From: Proteromonas lacertae
Taxonomy: Eukaryota > Sar > Bigyra > Opalinata > Proteromonadidae
DNA: 22,219 bases
Direction of reading: 5' to 3'
NCBI GenBank assembly: GCA_002245135.1
Contig: NGBS01000067.1
Location: 1 to 22,219, forward strand
Below the pieces are notes generated by a model. It was not told the origin of the DNA, ran no database searches, and was given only the letters and a program-made list of their open reading frames with translations. The number at the start of each line of letters is the position of its first letter. Within the stretch, counting starts at the first letter, position 1. Both the position numbers and the translations under genes were made by a program. Positions 7,903 through 21,300 of this stretch are shown in pieces.

Positions 7903-10900
7903 ATGATCGTGTTGCTAATTCTCATAATTGGAGGTATTTTATGGTTATATATTTTGTATAGTACTATCTACTCCATGTACTAAGTTTGATAAAGTAATGA
8001 ACCTAATTGTTGGAAAAGAAGTACAAATATGCTCTCCCTTAGGTTTCAATCACTCATGTACCTTAGATAATGCTTTACCAGATGGTTTACATCTTCAAAA
8101 TAATTGTAGAATTACTGGTTTTACTAAATCACCATTTAAGGAAGATGTCTTTACTATTATCTTTCATTCAAATGATGAAATAGTAAAAGAAATTTCTTTC
8201 TCACTTGGTATTTATGAAAGAATAGAAAGTTGTAGTTATGGAGTTAGTTCAGATGTTATTGTATTTCCTGAGGATGTCACATCATCATTAGTTGGTCCTA
8301 AATGTAATATTGCTGTAGATAAGTGTATTACACCCAACACATTACCAAAATTCATAATTCTTGAAGAAGATGGTTCAATCAGTGTTTCAAAAGGTATAAA
8401 ATCCGATATTGACATTGATATAATTTGTTATAATGCAGTTAGTGAATTTTCAATGAAGTTAAAGGTTATAATTTCAGGATCTTCCAAGAACATAGCTGTA
8501 CAATACTTAAATTACCCATCTGAGTATGTGAAAATGAATGATGAGAATGAAATATATTTAAAACCATCATATTTAGGGAATGTAACTCAGTGGTCAATTC
8601 AACCCAAACCATCAGAATGTATAAGATTTATAAATGGAACTATATATGTAAAGTGTATGAAGATAACAAAATCTGAAAGATTTAGAATAACAGCATCAAA
8701 TGATAGAAGTGAATCATCAACTGAATTTACATATCCAAAGAAAGAGAATGAAATTAGAAATCTTCAAGAGAATATAATATATAGTAGATGGGAATATTCT
8801 GATGTTGAACCAAGAATTACTGATTGGTATTTGAATTTCGAAGATAAAGAAAATTGGATAGAAAGTAATACATTTCCATCAAAATCAGTAATAACAAGAT
8901 ATTATCGAAATATTTTCGAAATATTAAAACTAGAAGATAATGGTCTTCCATTAATTTCGATGAGATATAATGATGGAATAATAATATATATAAATGGCAA
9001 AGAAATATTTAGAAGAAATCTTGCTCATGATGAAATATCATCAAGTACAACAGCTATAAAGAATGAAATAAGAACTGAAGAAATATCAATTCCTTTAACA
9101 GTAATTCAAGAAGGTGTTAATTATATAGGAATAGAAATTCATAAATCTGAGAATAGTTTATCATCTCAAAAAGATACATTTTATGTTTCACTAATCAAAA
9201 CAGAAAAATTATCATCAAGTGTATTAATAACTGCCAAAGATGATTTTGATTATATATTACAACCAAATGATCCAAAAATTGTAGTTATAGAAGAAGCTGC
9301 AGAAAAGAATTTCGATAATATTGATAGTATAGTAAAATATAGATATTATGGTTATAATTTAAACATATTTCCATTCTCTATAATATTTACTTTTAAAGAC
9401 AATAAAGCCAAATACTTTAATGAATTTAGTATTAGTGGATGTACAAATGATGATTATTCTCACCCCAAACACATTCGAATCTATGGATCAACAGATAGTG
9501 ATAATCCAAATTGGGAATTATTATATGAAAATTTCGATTTAGGATTAACAGAGTATGATATTGATTTAAATAGTTGTAGAACAATCTTTTCATATCCATT
9601 ACAAGTTATAAAATCATATGAATCAATAAAATTTGAAATAGTCGAAACTAATTATGTTGGAGGTTGGATTCAATTTAGATTATTGGTATTTAATCTTACA
9701 CCATTACAAATTTGTGAAATTGCTCCAACAATGTTTGAAGGAGCTATGTACAAAAGAGATTGTTTAAATAGTGGATATGAATTAATGATGTGTAATGATA
9801 AAGGAGAATGGATAGTTACCGAATCTAAATCATGTGAAGAGAAAATATTTAATATTCTTTCAACATATCCATATTCAACAAAGAGTATAACATTCGAAAG
9901 TAATATAAAATCATTATCTCAATATTTTCAATATTTAAGTTATTCAAATAAAACTTTGACTTTGAGAAGTAATAATTCTGAAGAATTCATAAAGAAAATA
10001 ATTATTACATTAGATAATGATGAAAAATACTTGATATTAGTTAGCATATTAAGAGATAAAGTAAAATGTTCATTTGGTTTTGATGAAATATATTTATTTG
10101 AAATGGAATATCATTTAGTTCTAAAATGTAATATAGAGCCATTTGATGTAGAAATGAAAAATTTACCCGATGGATTATCATATAGTGGAAATGAAATAAA
10201 TGGTATGATAAATGGAAGAATATATTCTGATATTACATCTACTATACATTTCAAAGCAGATAAAGAATATGAAATAGAAATGAAATGGAAATTAGGTGAA
10301 AAACTAAAGAATGGATTAGAGTTTATAAATTTTGCTGAATCTAATCAAGATGGGTTTTATGATGAAGGAACTAATTTTCACAATATTAAATTGAAAAATA
10401 TTTGGACCAAATTTGAAAATGGAACATATAAAATTCAAGAGAAGCAGATAATTACATCATCACATATTACAATATCAAATAGATATTCTTCATGTTTAAC
10501 TAATTGGTGGAATCCTTGTCAATTTGGAATAGCTAGAATGAGAGGATATATAAAAATAGATGAAGATGGAGAATATACATTCTCAGGTCAATCTGATGAT
10601 TATCAAAAGTTTGCCTTGAAAAACTTTGAAGAAGAATTATATAATACAAAAAACTATCATGATATTGGAACTTATAGAGTTACATTGAAAAAAGGATATT
10701 ATCCAATTGGTTATTTAACATATTATGGTTCAGGTGATAATGATTTTCAAGCTTTTATTCAAAAGACAGGAGAAATAAAAACCAAATTAGATGATAAAAT
10801 ATATAACGGTGGTTTTCTACTCACACATTTATCATATGGAGATAGAACATTCTTTTATGAATATAGAATTAGTCGAACAATAATTCCAACATATATAGGA

Positions 10901-13900
10901 TATCCATCTGAATGGGAAATGATTCCTCAAATAGCTGGATTATCAATTCGATTAGATGGAGCAATAGCAGGAGTTCCAACAGAATGTGATAATCAATTCC
11001 AATCAATTGAAATCAAATCAAATGGCTTAATCGATATATCAAAATATTCATTCCAAATAATATGTATTACAAATGATAATATGAATAAAGATAATGGTTT
11101 GATAGTGAAATATTATTATTTACAGAATGTTGACATAAACAATCCAATTGATATATCATCACTTAATAAAGAAAATTTAATAATAGAAAGAATTGAAGAA
11201 AATATATATCATGATGAAAATGAAGAAATATGGAATGATTTACCAGTTGAATTAGATTATTCATTTATAGCTGAATATAATGGATATATTCATATTGATT
11301 CTTCACTGAGTGGAAATGTGAGAATATCATTAGAATGTTATGATTCATGTAAATTGAGATTATTAGATATGACAATAGACTGTATTGGTTCTGGTTATCA
11401 CAAACAATCCACAAATGTAAATTTGAATGAAGGTAATTATGAAATAGAAATAATATATGTAAAAGGTAATAATGATAAAACGAAACTATTAAAAGTGTAT
11501 TATTCTAAAGAAGGTTTAAATGATATGATAATAGCTGAATCATTATATTTCTTTAATCCAAAATATCCGTTGTTATATAATCCAATGAAAAGCAAATATT
11601 ATGAAAAGAGTGAAATATTAATTAATTCTCCAATGAAATCTACAACATTCAATAAAGATATAACGAATTGTCGATATTCCATAACTCCTTCTCTTCCTAT
11701 TGGTTTATTATTAAATGAGAATGATGGATCAATAAGTGGCAATTCTGAAATGATTGATGATAATCGAAATTATACAATAAGATTAGAATTAAATGATGGA
11801 AGTCATTATTATTCTTCATTATCATTATCATTTTTAGCTAAAAATGAACCAATGATTGAATATTCTAGTTATTCAATAGTGAGTGAAATAGGCAATATCA
11901 ATATATCTCCAACCAAAATGAAATGTGATTATATAAATGCGATTGGTTTACCAAATGGTTTTATCATAGATAAAAATGGAATAATTAGTGGAATATCTGT
12001 AAATGAATTTGAAAAGGATATTGAAATTGATTGTTATACATATAAAAAGAAGAGTATAACTATTCATATGAATGTAGAGAATTGTAGAAATGGGAAAGGA
12101 TATTTCGAATTTCGATATTTGATATATTCCAATCCTGATTTAATCAGTTTCAAAATCAGTTCAATAAATAATGAAGAAAATATAATATTTGAAGAATTAA
12201 ATAATTCAATACTAGAAATGAACAAAGAATATTCATACTATAAATGTGTTGAATATGGAAAATATAAACTAGATGTGAAAACCGAATCATTGAAAGGTGG
12301 TTTATATAAAATCTTATATGAAAATGGAAATCTATATGAAATGAGAGAATTTCAATTTGATATTTCAACAGAATTTGTAATAAAAGAGAAATATGACAAA
12401 CCAATAATTCATTATGGAGATGATAATATATTAAAATTTAATGAGTATGAAAAATCCATATATGCAGATAATATAGAAAATGGTTTTAATATGATAAACA
12501 TAATTGATGGAAATTTACCAAATACAATTCATTTAGATATTAAAACAGGAATATTTTCAGGAAGTTTATCATCTGATTTTGTTGAAATGAATTTGAGACT
12601 AGAAATAAGAAATACCTTTAATATAGAAAGTAATGAGATTGATATAATTTTAAGATATGAAAAATGTGAAATGGAAGTAAATATGACACTCTATATTTAT
12701 GAATATGAAATATTTAATAATATTTTATGTGAGTTTTATAAAGATCATTATAAATATGAATTATTTCCATCAATAAAGAATGGAATTCAATCTAAATCAA
12801 TGTGTTTAGAAGAAGGAAACTATATAGTAAAATTGGGAAGAAACGGTTATTATAACAGAAATGTATGGCAATTTAGTGAATTTGTAATAAATATAATTGA
12901 TGGTGGTGATATATTTCGAGATTATTATCGAGGAGGAAATTTAAATATAGTGAATATAAATTTGAAGAATTATTTTAAGAATAATGATGAATTTAAATAC
13001 AGTGATGAAAATCCTTTGAATTGTGATTGGTTAAAAGGCAAATCATTAGAAAACTGGAAAGATGTAGATGATTCAATAAAATCCTTATCTGGAATAACCA
13101 AAAGATATTATTTAAAGAAATTCGAATTTAGAGAATCAACATTAGATTTAACCTCATTTTATATAAGAATGAAATATTTTGGAAAAGTAGTGATGTATAT
13201 GAATGGAATAGAATTCTATGAAACAAATGAAAATTATGCAAGTCCATTATCAATAGAAGAAGTAGAATACTATAAGATAAGTGGTTCAATCAGTTTATTA
13301 GAAAGAAACAGTCCAAACTATTTAGGAATAATATTAGAAAATGTTAAAAATTACAATGGTAATGACATAATGGAATTAAAAGATATGATATTAATATCTG
13401 GAATAAATTCTTGTAGTTATTCGATATATGAAGATTATAAAGATGACTATGTTTATGAAAATATTCCCAGTGTTGATGATGGTGAGTGGTATGAAAGAGT
13501 ATATAATGTTTTTAAGCATTTACGAGATGGATCAAAATCTACTTGGCACTATGATGAAAATCAATTAATTGAATTTGGAATGAAATTTTCAAATTTTGAA
13601 TCAAAATGGTTTAATGGAGTATTAATTAAAACAGGTACACAATATGGCCGTTATGCAATAGATTGGAAATTAAATGGAAGAATAAATTCAACCAATTTAA
13701 AAACATTAATTGATAGAAATGGAGATAATCAAGATACATTTCCTTATCAATATAACTCATTATTATTTTCATCTGAGAATGATAATGATGAATATATGAG
13801 TTATAATGGAATAGAATTAAGTATAAGTAAACATGGAAATTTTGGTTTTGAAACAACACAAATATCTCCATTGATTTGTCAAAATTCTTGTTTCAAAGAT

Positions 13901-15349
13901 GGGGAATGGAATTCAGCTCCAAAAGGAGAGATTAGTTATTTTTTATGTGAAAGAAACCAAGCTGGTTTAAGAACAAGAAGATGTGGTTATAATTTAGAGT
14001 GGGAAAATGAAGTTAATGAATGTAAAGATGCTTTATTGAATTTAGAGTCTGAATGGGATTATTCCAATAATATTCTTTCTTCCATTTGGACTGATTTAAA
14101 TTACTATGATGATGATATGAAATGGTATAAATATAAAGTAAATGAATTTCCAATAAAAACATCAATAACAACATATTACAAAAATAATTTTATAATTGAT
14201 AATGATTTAAATAAAGTTGGTAATCCTGAAATATATACAATATATAAAAACGGAATAATAATCTATATAAATGATAAAGAAATTTATCGAAATAATATGC
14301 CTAATGGTACTGTAAATGGAGAGACATATGGATTAGATTCATTTGATAAGATAATATATGAAAGAATGTTAATACCATTAAAAGTAATTCAAAGTGGTTT
14401 AAATACAATAAAAGTCGAAATTCACAAATCGAAGAATAGTACCAAAAATCAAATAGATTCTTTTATATTAACAATATCAAAAACTAAGCCAAGTATGTCG
14501 ATAACAATTTGTCCAAGTAAATTATCATTTCGATCAATGTTTGAAGGAGGTGAATATTATGAAAATTGTGAAGGAAATAGAATTGGTAGAAAAGTCTCAA
14601 TCTGTCAAAGTAATGGTGAATGGAGTGAGTTTAATACTGACAATTGTAAAGAATCGTTGATAAATATGAATAGTTTATGGGAATATTCGAATAACAATGA
14701 AGAAGAAAATAATTGGAATAATGAATTTAAGAATAAATGGTTAGAATATAAATTCAAAGAATTTCCAATAAAAACAAGTATAACAACATATTACCGAAAG
14801 ATATTTACAATATCTGAATCAATGAGTGATATTGGTAATGTTGAATTAAGAATCAGATACAAAGATGGAATAATAATATATATAAATGGAAAAGAAATAT
14901 TCAAACGAAATATGAGAGATGGTAATATTTTATATAATACAAAAGCAATAAAATCCTTTGAAGTGTTAATTGAAGAAAGAATCTCAATTTCTATGAAATT
15001 AATAATGAAAGGAATGAATTATATAGGAATAGAAATTCATAAATCTGAGAATAGTTTATCATCTCAAAAAGATACATTTTATGTATCGTTAATCAAAACA
15101 GAAAAATTATCATCAAGTGTATTAATAACTGCCAAAGATGATTTTGATTATATATTACAACCAAATGATCCAAAAATTGTAGTTATAGAAGAAGAAGGAA
15201 TAAAAGACTTCGATAATATTGATAGTATAGTAAAATATAGATATTATGGTTATAATTTAAACATATTTCCATTCTCTATAATATTTACATTTAAGAATCA
15301 TGAAGCAAGGTATTTTAATGAATTTAGTATTAAGTGGATGTACAAATGA
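7903..15349 (+). CDS. Copy B, N-terminal segment (signal peptide to fourth jelly-roll module)
   Basis: Domains by base position: signal peptide (7903-7933 spliced to 7962-~7985); three Ig-like folds (7997-8760, first with LPDGLHL..RITG); jelly-roll module B1 (8788-9210); discoidin-like C1 (9210-9690); sushi-like with four Cys (9695-9845); Ig-like (9845-10310); PA14-like (10310-10800, with the GYIKIDEDGEYTFSGQSDD strand typical of the fold); Ig-like (10880-11075); second PA14-like (11090-11560); several Ig-like folds (11555-12675) with two unassigned beta-rich segments (12085-12390, 12660-12910); divergent B2 and C2 (12985-13870); a Cys-rich module (13875-14035); B3 (14045-14490); sushi-like (14505-14655); B4 (14670-15110) running into C3. 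The frame closes because of one extra A at about 15331 (ATTAAGTGG, versus ATTAGTGG at the duplicate site near 9433). Confidence 0.88.
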
Positions 15350-18300
15350 TGATTATTCTCACCCCAAACACATTCGAATCTATGGATCAACAGATAGTGA
15401 TAATCCAAATTGGGAATTATTATATGAAAATTTCGATTTAGGATTAACAGAGTATGATATTGATTTAAATAGTTGTAGAACAATCTTTTCATATCCATTA
15501 CAAGTTATAAAATCATATGAATCAATAAAATTTGAAATAGTCGAAACTAATTATGTTGGAGGTTGGATTCAATTTAGATTATTAACGTTTAATTATAATC
15601 CTGATTATAGTATTTTAATATATAATGAATTGAACTATACTGATTATAAAAGAATTACTGATTGGTATTTGAATTTCGAAGATAAAGAAAATTGGATAGA
15701 AAGTAATACATTTCCATCAAAATCAGTAATAACAAGATATTATCGAAATATTTTCGAAATATTAAAACTAGAAGATAATGGTCCTCCATTAATTTCGATT
15801 GGTTTTGGTGGTGGAATAATAATATATATAAATGGCAAAGAAATATTTAGAAGAAATCTTGCTCATGATGAAATATCATCAAGTACAACAGCTATAAAGA
15901 ATGAAATAAGAAATGAAGAAATATCAATTCCTTTAACAGTAATTCAAGAAGGAATAAATTATTTAGGAATAGAAATTCATTCTTATTCATCAAATCCATC
16001 CAATGAAATAGATTTATTTTCATTTTTCTTATATTCAACTACTGCAATTACCAATTCTACTCAAATCTCATTTAATAATACTGTTGTTTGCGATTATTCA
16101 ACTCCCTCTGGTAGAAGAGTAAAAAGTATAAGCGGTATAGAAAATACATTTTCAATTGATAATGGTTATGTTCAGTATTATTTAGCTGAAATAGTTAATA
16201 ACATATCTGAATGGTTTCCATTTAATATAACATATAAATTTAAAGACAATAAAGCCAAATACTATAATCAATTTAGTATTAGTGGATGTTCAAATGACTA
16301 TTATTCTCACCCCAAACACATTCGAATCTATGGATCAACAGATAGTGATAATCCAAACTGGGAATTATTATATGAAAATGAAGATTTAAGATTAATTGAA
16401 TATGGTTGTAATATAAAATCTTCTTATCCATTACCAGTTGAAAAATCATATGAAATATATAAACTAGAAATAGTAACAATGAATAATTTCAATGATAGAT
16501 TGAGTGTTTTTATTCAATTCAAATTATTTGTTGTAAATGTAAAACCATTACCAATATGTAAGAAAGATAATAATGAATATCCATCTGTATATGCTGGAGG
16601 TACATCTATATTAAAATGTGGTTCAGGAATAACATCTCGAAGATGTAATGAAAATGGAGAATGGGAAGAAAGTGAAGAGTGTTCAACAGTAAAATCACTT
16701 GAATATTATCATAACTATTATAATCTAACAGTTGGAATAAAATATACAATAAAACCCAAAACGAAAGGATTTTGTTCATCAATTGAGAATTTAGAAATAC
16801 CAAGTGATAATGGTTTTGAAATGAAAAATGGAGAATTGATAATCAAATTAAAAAAACCAATAGATGAATTTGTTGAAGTAAAATTTCAATGTGGAATTGA
16901 TGGATCTACTACAACATTGAGATTTTTGAGTAATGATGGTTATATGTTATATTCTAATTCAAAGATAAATGAAATTAGAAGTGTTTTGTATAATGATGAA
17001 GTGAAAAGTTGTGAAATATCTCCATCATTACCATTTGGAGTTTATTTTAACCCAAATTATTGTATAATCAATGGATATTTATCCAATGTTGTAAGTGAAA
17101 TGAAAGAATATAGAATAAGATATCTAGTGAAAGAAGGAGAAAGAGCTATAGAAGATGAAATACTGTTATTAGGAATTAGTTCGAATTTGATAGAATGTTC
17201 TTATGGAGTTGATGATATAATTGTTATTCCTTCATCACAACCATTTAAAATAAACAAAGCACATTGTAATGTTCCAATTCAAAGTTGTCGATTAAAGAAT
17301 GGAATATTATTTGATAATTTGGTATTGAACGAAAAGAATGGTGAATTATCAACAACAGGAATAACAAAAATTGAAAGTGAGAGAGAATTAATAATCGAAT
17401 TTAGTAATTTGAGACAAACAATAGAAACAAAAATAAAAATAAAAGTTGATATTGTATGGAATCCTTATTCTAATCCAATCCAATTCCTTCCACTATCCAT
17501 CAAATGAGATAATGATAATAAGTGGAGTATATATTGATGATATAAAACCCTCATTTGAAGGTAGATTAGATAGTTGTGAAATAAGTAATGGTTATGTTTT
17601 ACCAAGTGGAATTGTATTAAATCCATATAGATGTATAATTAATGGAATATTAAATAATAAACCAGAATTTGACTATCAAACATTAATAATTAGTGGAAAA
17701 GATAGTCATAGTAAATCCTCATTTACACTAACAATAAGATATTATGAATCTGATGCAAGTAAAGCAAATGAAGGGTTTAGAGGATATTATTATAAAGATT
17801 ATTTTGATGATACAAGATGTTGTCAGCATCATGAAATAACCAATAAAGCCATATTGAAATATGTGATGATAAAAGATCAAATCGATTATGAAGATAATTC
17901 TTATTTATGGCCTGATTTGAGTTACAATTTCGAACAACAACATTCTTTGAATTTTTCATATATATCAAATGGTTTTGATAAAAGATTACAATGGAATGTC
18001 AGTGGAAGTTCTTGGATGAATACACCATACCTACAGTACAAAATCTTCTCCTTCTCATGTACTGTAATACAGATTGTTCTATAATAAAGTTGGATTGAAG
18101 GCAAATTTTTTGATGGTTTATGGATATGGATTTATGTATTTTGGAAGACCAAAAACATCTTCAATATTTCGAGCTGTGTTTAGACATGAAGATAATAGTT
18201 ATTTTAATAATACAATATATCATATTCCAATTGGATTGTTAGAATATAATTTTACATATGCGATTTATCCATTAAATGCTCCAATTCCAATAAATATTCC

Positions 18301-21300
18301 AATATTCCATAAATCAACAGAATCAAGTAAATATATATCATTTTCAATATATCCAACATTACCAGAAGGTATATTATTTAATGATTTGAATGGTGAAATA
18401 AGTGGAAATCCATTAGTTGAATCACCTTTAACATCCTATTACATAACAGCAAATTCAAAATCAGTTGATAAACTCACAACCAAAATCGAGATAGGAGTAG
18501 AAAGATATGATGATGATAAATCCTCTTTTACTTGTTTAAGTAAATCTGAATATACAGTTGGTGAAGAAATAATGATATATTGTGAAAGAATAAGTCAATC
18601 CTAAATTTACATCAAATTCATTACCAAATAGGTTTATTATTAAACAAAGATGATGGAATAATTTCAGGCAAATTCATTCGAACCTATTAACAAATTACAA
18701 AATAAAAATATATAGATATGGCTTAAATGGAATATGTTCAACTGAAATTACATTAAATATAAAATGTTCAAATTACTATTTTAGATTAGAATATAACTAT
18801 ATGGGTGATAAAGAAGTGACAATAAAACGTAATGAAGATAATCATGAAATAATAGCGATGGTGTATGATAATCCAAATTTACATGTTGTAGAATATGTTG
18901 TTAATGAGAATAAAGGAAATGGAAATTATAAAATGAGTTTTAAACATTCTGGAAAATATATAATCTACAATTCAAAGCATGATATATTATTTGCGAAAGA
19001 AATAGATTTAGAATTTACTGAAATATCATTTTCTGTTGTTGGTGAAGGAAATCCAATTCTAGAATATAAGAATAATGAAATTTCATTGATTTTTGGTATA
19101 GATTTTTATATAGGTCCAAAAATAGTGAATGGATGTAACTACTTCGAAATCGATAAAATACCGAATGGAATATCATTCAATTCATATACAGGAGTAATAT
19201 ATGGTTCAATTATGAATGATTTTAAAGAAGGTAATGTGAATATAAGATGTAGAAATGAAAATGGTTATTCTGAAATAGTTACATTGACTATTAGTGTGAA
19301 ACCCAATCCTAATTATCCTATTACAAGTGCAACTGAATGGGAATATACAGATTATAGTCAAACAGATTCTTCTTGGTCATTGTTTTATAATCCAAATGAT
19401 GAGTATTGGAAATCTGGAATAGCAAATGAATTTAAAAAAAAGTCATCAATTACTAGGTATTATCGAACTTCATTTGTAATAGAGAATATAGCAAATACTG
19501 GTGCTCTTTCAGTTATAATTACTTATAATGATGGTATAATTATATATGTAAATGGATATGAAATATTCCGAAGAAATCTTAAAGCAGGTGAAATATTTTC
19601 TTCAACATTATCATTGAAAAATGAAATAAATAATAGAAAATTATCAATTCCTTTAGAAGTAATTCAAAATGGAATAAATTATATAGGAGTTGAGACGCAT
19701 GATTATTCCATACCAAAAGATAAAAGTGATTTCATTTGTATTAGTATTATCAAAAACAAATACAATTACATCATCTACTCAAATATCAAAAGCTGATAAT
19801 GTTGATTATGTTTTAACACCAGCAACAAATAATGAATTAGATAAAGGTTATAATGTAGAAGGAATGGAAAAGACATTTGAAATAAAAGAAGAAATTGCTA
19901 GAGATTTTAGTTCAATTAGCATTCTATGATAGTAATAGTTATGTAATACATCCTGATTATTTTTTCCCTTATAATATTACATATACATTCAAAAATAATG
20001 AAGCGAATTATATAAATGAATTTTCAATATCTGGTTGTACAAATAATCAAAATACTCATCCTAGATCAATAAAAATCTTTGGAAGTAGTGATAGTGAAAA
20101 TCCAATCTGGAATGAATTATATTCCAATGAAAATATGGGATTAAGAGATTCTGGATTAAATTGTTATACCAAATGTTCATATGATTTATTTAATAATAAA
20201 AAGTCCTATGAAAGTTATAGATTAGAAGTGATAAGTACAAATGGCTTTATGACTCAATGGGGACAATATCTTCAATTCAAATTATTTGTAGTAAATCAAA
20301 AGCCATTATCTATATGCGAAAGTAATTCAGAATATCCTTCTGTGTATGTTGGTGGAAGTTCAATGGTAAAATGTGATATAGGTTATAAAAGTAAAAAATG
20401 TTTAGAAAATGGGAGTATGGGATAGTGTAGTTGATGATAGTAAATGTTTTGTAAATCCACCAACTACAGTACCACCAACCACACCAAAACCAACAACCAG
20501 TTAAACCAACAAAAAAAAAAAAAAAAAAAAAAACAAAAAAAAATACAACAACTTACCAAAACCAACAACAGTTAAAACCTACAACAATTAATCCAACAAC
20601 ACCAAAAACCAACAACAGTTAAACCAACGACTAGTAAAACCTACTAACAATTAAACCTACTACAATTAACACCTAAACAACAACTTAAACCTACTAACAA
20701 TTAAACCTACAACAATTAAACCTACATGCAATTAAACCTACAACAATTAATCCAACGACAGTAAAAACCAACAACACCAAAACCAACTAACTATCCAACA
20801 ACAGAATCACCTCAACCAACTAACTAATCCAACAGAATGATGAATATACTTCTGATAATACACAAACTGATATAAGCTGATCAAACATCATCTAATATTG
20901 ATATATCAACAATAAATCCAACTATCAAAATGATTGATTCTTCATTCTTAATAATTATTAGAAATGTAGATGTTTTATCAAATGATGATATTTTAGTTAT
21001 TAAAGAATCAGTGAAAGAAATGTTGAATATTCAAGGATTGATAATTCCATTAGACCAAATAATGATAGAAAAAGTGAAGAATAATCGAATGAGAATTTTA
21101 TCAGAATCTCATTTGAAAGTGATAATAACAACAACAGAAACACAATACTATGTTGTAACATCAGCAATTAAATATATAACTCATAATCCTGATAAACTAG
21201 AAAAAGAAATAAAAAATAGAGTAGATGAAAATTCAAATCTATATAATATAAAAATAGAAGTAAATTCAGATATAGATAATTTCACAAACAGAAAGTAATA

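Noticed and set aside
7928-7930. TTG as the start codon of the long frame
   Set aside because: Non-ATG initiation is unlikely in a eukaryotic nuclear gene. The ATG at 7903 with a short intron gives a better leader.
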